Assembly: GCA_030340625.1 (NCBI GenBank)
Contig: JAOPHQ010005475.1
Location: 22,675 to 86,674, forward strand
Length of the DNA stretch: 64,000 nucleotides
Reading direction: 5' to 3'
DNA from: Merluccius polli
Lineage: Eukaryota > Chordata > Actinopteri > Gadiformes > Merlucciidae
The first letter of the stretch is position 1; the number at the start of each line of letters is the position of its first letter. The position numbers were made by a program, and so were the translations under genes. Positions 56,831 through 64,000 of this stretch are shown one piece after another. The notes under the pieces were generated by a model that was not told where the DNA came from, did no database searches, and saw only the letters and a program-made list of their open reading frames with translations.

Positions 56831-57082
56831 TTTAAATAGTGGCTCCACTACAATATATGAAGTAATACTGCTACCACCTCAAGTTCAGTGCAGCTCATTT
56901 TGGGTGGTGAGTTCACCACATACAGCGAGGCTTGTGGCCGCCTTGGGCTCCCTTCTCTCAGCTCATGGCGCGAGGACCTCTCCAGGGCCTTTGCCTCCTC
57001 GCTCCGTGGGTCCCAACTGTTTCGAAGGCGGCTCCCACCTGAGTGGTCAGCCATCGCCAGACACGCTTTTCAAGACAACTAG
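56831..57082 (+). mobile_element. LINE-like ORF fragment, unit 9 copy
   Basis: Third copy of the 13629-13879 block, open to TAG. Confidence 0.5.
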
Positions 57083-57471
57083 TCTTGGTCCACTGTAGAA
57101 CTGAGCCATTCAGTAAAAGTGTGATCCCTCACATGATCAGACCCTTAAACGACTAATCACTGTATGTACGCCTGTCAGGCCTTTGTGTTCTGGTTTGTCG
57201 CGTCGTCGTACGCTGTGTTAGTCTGTCTTCGATACGTCTGTCTTTTTCATCGTCGTACTTGTTTTATTGTTATATCTTTTGGATTATCTTAAAATGTAAC
57301 CGTGTAAAATGTACTACCGATTCAACTTGTTGTTGCCACACATACTGTACATAACTGTAACCTTTAGGCTGAATAAATAAACTATTTACTACAACTTCTA
57401 GAACATATAAAAAAAACTACAACCTCAACTACAATATGTTAATTACAATTACACCATATGAAATACAACTA

Positions 57472-57506
57472 CTCCCTCTCTCTCTCTGGCTGAGGACAGA
57501 CTGTCA
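57472..57506. promoter_or_regulatory. E-box module, unit 9, left piece
   Basis: The pyrimidine-rich start of the module, cut after 'actgtca' by the DIRS insertion. It resumes at 63197 with both CAGGTG and the CAGCTG. Confidence 0.4.
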
Positions 57507-57524
57507 GTTCTATTTCATCCCTAC

Positions 57525-57668
57525 TGACCGCCAGAGGCGGTGCTTCAGCACTGGATGTCTCCATCTCGCGCATGCGCAGGTCGAGTGTTTATACCAACAG
57601 AGTCACCTGTGACCCCTGATGACACCTGCGAGTCTATATCTTCCGGTGACATCAGAGGATCGGTTCCT
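57525..57668 (+). repeat. DIRS left inverted terminal repeat
   Basis: Pairs with 63014-63157 in inverted orientation, near identical over 144 bp. It contains the palindrome 'gcgcatgcgc' and 'cgccagaggcgg'. Confidence 0.9.
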
Positions 57669-57903
57669 TCTCATCTTCTCGCTCGCAGGTAGAGGTATGT
57701 CAGTGAGCTTTAGCTCAACTAGGACACATTCTACGGAACTGCTGCTCGTCGCCGGTAGCCTTGCGACAACTTGTCGGAGCTGCGGGCTGCGCCCTCCAAA
57801 GGCTGCGACGGGCTGAAACGGAAGGTTTGGCGCGGTTTGCCGCGGACACTCTTCTGAACCGGTTGGTCTCTACAACTGCCCGAGTACCGGGCATAGTGTA
57901 TAA

Positions 57904-58400
57904 GTTTCCTTTCGAGTATTCTCTTTTCGTAAGGTTGGTGAAGGCGTCGTACTCGCTCCCTCTCCCGACATCAGCGTCATTATTACGGGCATTAGCGGTC
58001 GCGCTGCCCATTTGATTTATCGTACACCGTTGGTTGTATCGCCTTTCGTTATAGTTCGCTTGTTGGTGAAGCCAGTGTACTCGCTCCCTCTCCCGGCATC
58101 AGCGTCATTATTACGGGCATTAGCGGTTGCGCTGCCCATTTGATTTATCGTACACCGTTGGTTGTACCGCCTTTTGTTGTAGCGTGGTTTGTTGGTGAAG
58201 CCAGTGTACTCGCTCCCTCTCCCGACATTTGTACTACCGCTACTTCGTTTTGCTGGTTTTACCGGCGTTTTCGTCCGGCCCACTCAGTGCGTATTTCGCT
58301 GGCACCTGCGGTTGCGCCAGTTTGATTTCTTGCTTCTCTTCATTTGTGCAGCACTGTTGGTGAAGGCAGTGCGCTCGCTCCCTCTCCCAGCATCTGTTAG
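57904..58400 (+). repeat. Tandem leader repeats of the DIRS element
   Basis: A block starting GTTGGTGAAG and containing 'ctcgctccctctccc' recurs at 57934, 58062, 58191 and 58356. The first two intervals are about 128 bp and highly similar; the last is longer and diverged. Confidence 0.85.
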
Positions 58401-58428
58401 GTCCTTAGTTTGTGTGTGTTTGCCGGCC

Positions 58429-59977
58429 ATGTTTGGTGAACACTCCTGCTCGGCCTGTCTGGCTTCTCTGCAGCCTGCAGATGGCCATGACATGTGTCCT
58501 GCGTGCCTCGGCCCTGAGCACCTGAGAGAGGGGCTCTCGGAGGATTCGTGCATGAACTGCAGCTTCATGCCTCGGGCAGTGCGGGCTTCCAGACTGGCTG
58601 AGGTTGAGCACCTGCTGGGCCAGGCGCCGGAGCCGGGACAGTTGACCCCAGCTCAGCAGTCGCCGGCTCAGCCTAGCCGACCCAAACGGCGAGCGGCTGA
58701 GACTGCGGGTGCCTCCTCCGGGAGGAGGGCCAAGGAGTCTAAACTGGCCTCCAAGGTGGACCAGTTGACTGAGGAGCTGAACCAGATGAAGTCCCTCGTC
58801 CTGGCCATCCGGTCTGGAACTGGTGCAGGCGATACGGGTGCTCCTGCTCCTCCTACGGTTGTGTTCGAGCCGGAGGATGATGCGCTCTCCCTGGTGGCAT
58901 CAGCCACCGAGTTCGCTGACTATGGGGCGGACACGGTTCCCCAGGACACCGCCTCCGGGCACGGCTCTGGAGTGAGCTCCCGCTCCTCGGCCCACAGTGG
59001 TGGTACTGGGTCCGAGGATAATTCGATGGGTGCCATCATTCGTATGGCCCTGGCCCGCCTGCAGCTGGACGTCCCGCAAGTTCAGCCGGCTCCCGCCAGC
59101 GCTTTCTTCAGGCGTGGCCCAGCCCCGGCCACCTTTACGGTGCCTCCGTCAGAGGAATACCTTAGGGAGCTGCACGCGTGCTGGAGGGATACTAGAGCCC
59201 TCTCTCATGCAACATCGGATGGCCGGACCCTAGCCGCCATGCAGGATGCAGCCAGCCGCATGCCAGCGGTTGAGCCGGCTATAGCGGCTCTCGGCTCTGA
59301 GGCCAGACGCTAGGTGTCCTCGCCCTCAGTGTAGGGTTACGGATGACCTGCTCGCTAAGGCCTATGATGCGGCAGCACGCATGGGACGCATCGGCAACTC
59401 CTTGTCCCATCTGATGCTTGCTCTCTCAGCATCGCTGCAGGAGGCTACGGTGGACGCGTCCGTCCACAGCTTTGGTGACGCGTCTCTGCAGGCCTTCGCC
59501 TTGATGTCCAGGGAACTGGGGCGACTAATGTCCACTCTTGTCCAGGCTCGCCGCCAGGTGTGGCTGGCACAGTCCCCTCTCACTGAGACATGCCGGAGAA
59601 CCCTCCGCAGTGTCCCCGTGGAACCTGGGGAGGTTTTTGGGTCGGCTGCTCTGGAGGCGCTTCAGCGCACAGTACAGGCCAGACAGACTCGACAGCAGCT
59701 CTCTGGGCTTCACAGGAGTATGCCTCCTCCCAGCAGGCCAGGGGGCTTTGCAGCTCCCCCCCAGCGCCGCTCGCGGCCACAGACCTCCCCCAGTGGCTTT
59801 CGAGCCCCTCAACGGCCGCCCTTTAGGCAGCCTCAGACCTCGGATGCTGCCCGTCGTCCCCCCAGGGCCTCCAGAGGCCGGGGGGACCAGGCGCTGAGAG
59901 CCCGGGGCCGGCCGTCGGCGGTTTTTCCCAGCAGCAGCTCAGTTACTGGGCTGCTTCCACCAGGGACCCGTGGGTGA
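58429..59977 (+). pseudogene. DIRS gag-like protein, frameshifted
   Basis: The first reading frame starts at ATG 58429 (MFGEHSCSACLAS) with a Cys-rich N-terminus (CSAC ... CPAC), a basic linker and an acidic middle. It stops at 59313. The next frame picks up directly (CPRPQCRV before 59342; GRIGNSLSHLMLALSASLQ) and ends TGA at 59977 with an Arg/Pro-rich C-terminus. One net base change near 59309 explains the break. The ATG choice follows the Cys motif; an open stretch extends up to 58189. Confidence 0.7.
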
Positions 59978-61806
59978 TTTCCACCTTGACCCACGGGTAC
60001 AACATTCAGTTCCGACGCCGGCCCCCAGCCTTCGGCCGGGTCAAGATGACCATCATTCAAGACCCGGCAAAAGCTCATGCCCTCAACCAGGAGCTGTCTG
60101 CCCTCCTGGACAAGGGTGCCATCGAGCCAGTAGACCCCCTGTTACCACCCGGGGGGTTCTATTCGACTTACTTTCTTGTCAGAAAGAAAGATGGCGGACT
60201 CCGCCCAGTCCTCGACTTGAGGGGACTCAACAGATTCCTCAAGGTCCTGAGATTTCACATGCTCAGCACTGCAGAGGTGCTACGTACTGTTGCCGAGGGG
60301 GAGTGGTTTACCTCAATAGACCTGAAGGATGCATATTTCCATGTCCCCATAGCGCCACACCACAGGCAATTTCTGCGGTTTGCTTTTCAGGGCCACCATT
60401 ACCAGTTCAGGGTGCTCCCGTTCGGCCTCTCCCTCTCTCCACGGGTGTTCACCAGGTGTGTGGCGGCAGCACTTTCACCCCTGCAGTCGCGGGGCGCAAA
60501 GATTCTGCCTTACCTGGACGACTGGCTGGTCTGTGCACCATCCCGGTCTCAGGTGACCCGGGACACTGCAACCCTTCTCTCACATGTGGCCCAGCTCGGT
60601 CTCAGGGTCAATTTCCAGAAGAGCTGCCTGGTTCCCTCACAGAGTACTCTCTTTCTGGGAATGACTCTGGATGCCATTACCATGAAGGCCTGCCCATCAC
60701 CCAGGCGTGTGGACGACATCCTCCGCCTCCTTCTCCTCTTTCGGGAGGACCGCTGTCTGCGCTATGTCCTGTATATGCGCCTTTTAGGCAAGCTGACGGC
60801 TGCTGCCACGGTGGTCCCCTTAGGGTTGCTGTCACTGCGTCCCCTTCAGAGGTGGCTGAACAGCTTCCACCTGGATGCCAGGCGGAACCAGCACAGGAGA
60901 CTCAGGGCGTCACGGCGTTGCCTCCTTGCCCTGGCTCCATGGAGGGAGAGGTCTTTCCTCCTTCAGGGCATGCCCATGGGCTCCATTGCATCCCGTCGGG
61001 AGGCTGTCACAACAGATGCCTCCCTCTCAGGGTGGGGCGCTGTGTGGCAGAACCGGACAGCTCAAGGGCTGTGGCCCGTACCGGACCGCTCAGAACATAT
61101 CAATGTGCTGGAGCTACGGGCAGTGCATATGGCGCTGCAGTCCTTTCTCCCATTCCTAAGAGAAAAGCACGTGTTGGTACGGACGGACAATGTCTCAGCC
61201 GTCTCCTACATAAACCACCAGGGGGGAACCAGGTCTGCGCGGTTGCTGCAGGTGTCCCGGGACCTCCTGTAGTGGGCGGCCCCCCGCCTAGCCAGCATGA
61301 GGGCAATATATTTGCCGGGGGGACGGAACCAGGCTGCAGACTTCCTGTCCCGTGGCAAGCCTCCACCGGGGGAGTGGCGGCTCCATCCAGAGGTGGTGCT
61401 CAACATCTGGGATGTCCTCGGCATGGCAGAGGTAGACCTCTTTGCCACAGAGGAGTCGACCCATTGCCCCCTCTGGTTCTCCTTGGCAGAGGAGACCAGC
61501 CCTCTGGGCCAGGATGCTCTCGCCCACGATTGGCCAGAGAGTCTCCTCTACGCCTTTCCACCGATCCCTCTCATTCATCAGGTACTGCAGAGGGTCCTCC
61601 AACAGGGCCACAGCCTGCTGCTGGTAGCCCCCTTCTGGCCGGGGAGGACATGGTTTCCTCTGCTGCACAGACTCTGCCGCAGCGCACCGTGGCGTCTCCC
61701 CGACAGGGTCGATCTCCTGTCCCAACTGGGGGGCCAGATTTGGCACCCCGACCCTCAGCACCTGCAGCTTTGGGTTTGGCCACTGCAGGGCCCGACCCGC
61801 TGCTGA
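59974..61806 (+). pseudogene. DIRS reverse transcriptase-RNase H, in-frame stop
   Basis: The RT shows VRKKDGGLRPVLDLRGLN, SIDLKDAYFHVPI, FRVLPFGLSLSPRVF and the catalytic LPYLDDWL box. RNase H follows with TDASLSGWGAV, LELRAVHMAL and VRTDNVSAVSYI. A TAG at 61270-61272 interrupts RNase H, and the same frame continues afterwards (NQAADFLSRG ... EVDLFATEES) to 61806. The region overlaps the gag stop by a few bases, so it is probably expressed by reinitiation or shifted translation. Confidence 0.85.
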
Positions 61807-62826
61807 CGAGGTGTTCAGACGCCGTCCAGGATACCATACTGAACGCCAGGGCGCCTTCGACCCGGATGCAGTATGCGAACAGGTGGCAGCTGTTTGCCGT
61901 ATGGTGTTCAGACAGGGGTGAGGACCCCGTGCACTGTGCAATTCCAAAGGTTCTGGAGTTCCTACAGTCCCTTCTGGAGGGCGGACGATCCCCAGCTACC
62001 CTGAGGGTGTACGTGGCAGCCATCTCCTCCCGACATGCTCGTGTCGATGGCAACACCGTGGGGTGCCACAGACTCGTGTCCCTTTTCCTTAAGGGAGCCT
62101 TGAGGTTGCGACCCCCACAGGCACAGCGAGCTCCAGTGTGGGATCTGCCCCTGGTGCTGGATGCCCTGTGTCTGCCGCCTTTTGAGCCCCTGGCACAGGC
62201 GGAGTTGAAGTGGGTGTCTGCTAAGACTGCCTTTCTCCTCGCCATCACCTCAGCAAGGCGCGTCGGGGAGCTGCATGCTCTCTCTGTGAGCGAATCATGC
62301 CTGAGGTGGAACTCAGACGGCTCAGGGGTCACCCTCTGGCCGAATGCGGCTTTCCTTCCTAAGGTTCTCTCACCATCGAACCTTAACCGGCCTATCCACC
62401 TGGCTCAGTTTACCCCCCCCTGCAGGGGAGGAAAAGTCAGGACTGCTGTGCCCTGTGCGGGCTTTAAGGGTCTATGTAAGTCTGACCACAAGCATGAGAC
62501 GGTCAGAACAGCTGTTCCTCTGCTACGGTGGTCCTAAGAAAGGCTGTGCTCTCTCCAAGCAGCGACTGTCGCACTGGGTTGTGGATGCCATCACCCAGGC
62601 ATATAGACACAGTGGTCGCCCCCTGCCATCCGGGGTGAGGTGCCACTCTACTAGAGCTGTCGCTACGTCATGGGCGGCCCTGCGTGGCGTGCCCCTGCAG
62701 GACATCTGTGATGCGGCATCGTGGGCATCACCGACTACCTTCTCCAGGTTCTACCGGGTGAATGTGGCCACTCCCCATCCACTGGGTGTGGCCCTGCTGC
62801 CCACCTCTACTGCTTCCTCTCACTGA
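61780..62826 (+). pseudogene. DIRS tyrosine recombinase, frameshifted
   Basis: The N-terminal core-binding part (STRMQYANRWQLFAVWC) and the first catalytic Arg (ITSARRVGELHAL) are in one frame. After the C run near 62411-62418 the frame changes, and CHSTRAVATSWAALRG (His-x2-Arg) with the nucleophile region FSRFYRVNV lie in the next, ending TGA at 62826. Arg, His, Arg and Tyr of the family are all present but split by one frameshift. The start is uncertain. Confidence 0.8.
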
Positions 62827-62866
62827 GGTATGTATTGGCATTCCTCGTGACTTTGTTGTTATGGGT

Positions 62867-62968
62867 CATCCAGTGCTGAAGCACCGCCTCTGGCGGTCAG
62901 TAGGGATGAAATAGAACGAAAGTTACGTATGTAACTACGGTTCTATGAATCCCGGATGACCGCCAGAG
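62867..62968 (+). repeat. DIRS internal complementary region
   Basis: 62867-62917 is the reverse complement of the first 51 bp of the element (57507-57557). 62918-62968 is the reverse complement of its last 51 bp (63146-63196). The junction fixes both element ends to the base. Confidence 0.92.
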
Positions 62969-63013
62969 CGTCCTGTCACTCAGAATCCTTGTGGGCTCGC
63001 GAGAAGATTCTGC

Positions 63014-63157
63014 AGGAACCGATCCTCTGATGTCACCGGAAGATATAGACTCGCAGGTGTCATCAGGGGTCACAGGTGACTCTGTTGGTATAAACACTCG
63101 ACCTGCGCATGCGCGAGATGGAGACATCCAGTGCTGAAGCACCGCCTCTGGCGGTCA
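63014..63157 (-). repeat. DIRS right inverted terminal repeat
   Basis: Inverted partner of 57525-57668. The unpaired 39 bp outside it (63158-63196) is the right-end-specific extension. Confidence 0.9.
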
Positions 63158-63196
63158 TCCGGGATTCATAGAACCGTAGTTACATACGTAACTTTC

Positions 63197-63371
63197 GGTT
63201 TCTCTGCAGGTGAGTCTTAATTAGTGAGTGGCTGCAGGTGAGGCTGATTGCCAAACCAGCAGCAGCTGTGTTGAATAGAATTGATCCTCAGTGACCTCAC
63301 CCAGTCCCCCTGTGGGGGGGAACTATCGCTGTCCTAGGTGCTGAAGTCTCTCCCCAGCCCATGTGGAGGGC

Positions 63372-63374
<3 letters not shown>
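63197..63374. promoter_or_regulatory. E-box cluster module, unit 9, right piece
   Basis: Retains CAGGTG twice and CAGCTG once, directly after the DIRS end. Confidence 0.4.

Positions 63375-63433
<59 letters not shown>
63375..63433 (+). repeat. (TG)n microsatellite, unit 9
   Basis: Nearly pure TG run, the longest uninterrupted one in the window. Confidence 0.95.
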
Positions 63434-63434
<1 letters not shown>

Positions 63435-63568
63435 ATCGAAATCATCCAATGACATTTCTAATAGGCTTGAACTACGACACTTCAGAGAAAAGTATTTTGC
63501 TACAGTTCATTACTGAAATACAACAATATATTTCCGTTGTGACGTTAACCAACGCTGCTGTTTTGCAG

Positions 63569-63655
63569 CATCCGTTCCTGGAGATGGCCGAGCCTCGGTC
63601 CACCCTCACAGCCCTCATCCTGGCAGCTAAGGAAGCCATGAGGAACCACCGCTAA
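63569..63655 (+). pseudogene. PAK-like terminal exon, copy 9
   Basis: Intact frame with the TTTTGCAG acceptor form and RNHR end, matching copy 1. The sequence after it also follows unit 1, including a missing 'cca' (ctgtcaagaga for ctgtcaccaagaga). Confidence 0.74.
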
Positions 63656-64000
63656 ACACTAGCCTCCGTCTGCTACCAGGCTAACCCAATGACATGCATA
63701 CTGCTGCTGAAGCTGTAAGCTATTATTCAAGATGGGCCTGAACAGAGTTGAGTTCATGTAATCAGTCTTTATTGTAATGGCTGTGGTTTGACACAAGAGG
63801 GCAGCGTTGAGCTGGTTTGTGGACATGCACACAAACTGCTTTCACTGGAGTCTCCAGAGACTCTTCTGAGAGCCTCAGCCCTACATTTCCACTGACTTTC
63901 TGTCAAGAGACACAGGTGCACATCTGCTAAAACTGGACATAATTTGAATAGATACAGTTCACTGAACACAGAATACGTTTAATGAACCAGATTTTTTTGT

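Larger units (their letters stand above)
57507..63196 (+). mobile_element. DIRS-type tyrosine-recombinase retrotransposon, complete ends
   Basis: A 5,690-bp insert with gag-like, RT/RNase H and tyrosine recombinase regions. It has 144-bp inverted terminal repeats and an internal complementary region equal to the reverse complement of the two joined ends. The flanks 'actgtca' and 'ggtttctc' rejoin exactly as in the uninterrupted units, with no target duplication, as expected for DIRS integration through a circular intermediate. The coding regions carry a gag frameshift, an in-frame stop in RNase H and a frameshift in the recombinase. Confidence 0.93.
55747..64000. repeat. IgL cassette, unit 9 (partial)
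   Basis: Starts as the other units and carries V-A, the LINE-like fragment, a module split by a DIRS element and the PAK-like exon. The window ends before the relic, C and J. Confidence 0.9.

Noticed and set aside
59970..62537. An 855-codon open frame in the DIRS element
   Set aside because: Its first two thirds are the out-of-frame shadow of the RT/RNase H gene; only the part after about 61780 encodes the recombinase.

Overview
The window is eukaryotic and almost certainly from a teleost fish. It holds a tandem immunoglobulin light-chain (IgL) locus of kappa-like type: leader-plus-V exons on the + strand carrying 12-bp-spacer recombination signals, and J and C exons on the - strand with 23-bp-spacer signals on the J. 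V and J-C have opposite polarity, so V-J joining within the locus must be inversional, as in known teleost clustered IgL loci. The split genes, octamer-bearing V promoters, teleost-type light-chain C domain and fish LINE, SINE, DIRS and gypsy repeats all agree.

Layout: a truncated Ty3/gypsy chromovirus-type retrotransposon (integrase plus 3' LTR) occupies 1-2161. Nine copies of one repeat unit follow, starting near 2162, 10667, 17654, 26799, 32341, 37417, 45065, 51098 and 55747 (the last is cut by the window edge). The canonical order along + is: V family A (all 9 units), V family B (units 1-3 only), repeats, an E-box-rich module, a duplicated terminal exon resembling the C-terminus of group I p21-activated kinase (8 units), a V-like relic reading frame (8 units), then C and J on the - strand (8 units). 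Total: 9 V-A, 3 V-B, 8 C and 8 J. Nearly all are open and carry good recombination signals.

Units differ mainly by insertions. Units 1, 3, 4 and 7 share a 5'-truncated LINE. Units 2, 5 and 9 share a different LINE-like fragment. Solo-LTR-like insertions sit in units 1, 3 (two) and 8. Unit 6 holds nested L1 and L2-like LINEs. Unit 9 holds a complete-ended 5.69-kb DIRS element with inverted terminal repeats and an internal complementary region. No rRNA, tRNA or CRISPR array was seen.

Functional reading: V promoters (octamer near -100) drive V; RAG joins a V 12-RSS to a J 23-RSS by inversion; the J exon splices to C at GT/AG sites seen in every copy. Unusual points are a V family that uniformly lacks the first disulfide cysteine, unrelated V families sharing nearly identical RSS and 3' flanks, J segments that differ mainly at their first codon, a kinase exon carried in the cassette, and a repeated E-box cluster 3' of C that could be an enhancer. 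All calls come from reading the sequence; no database search was run.
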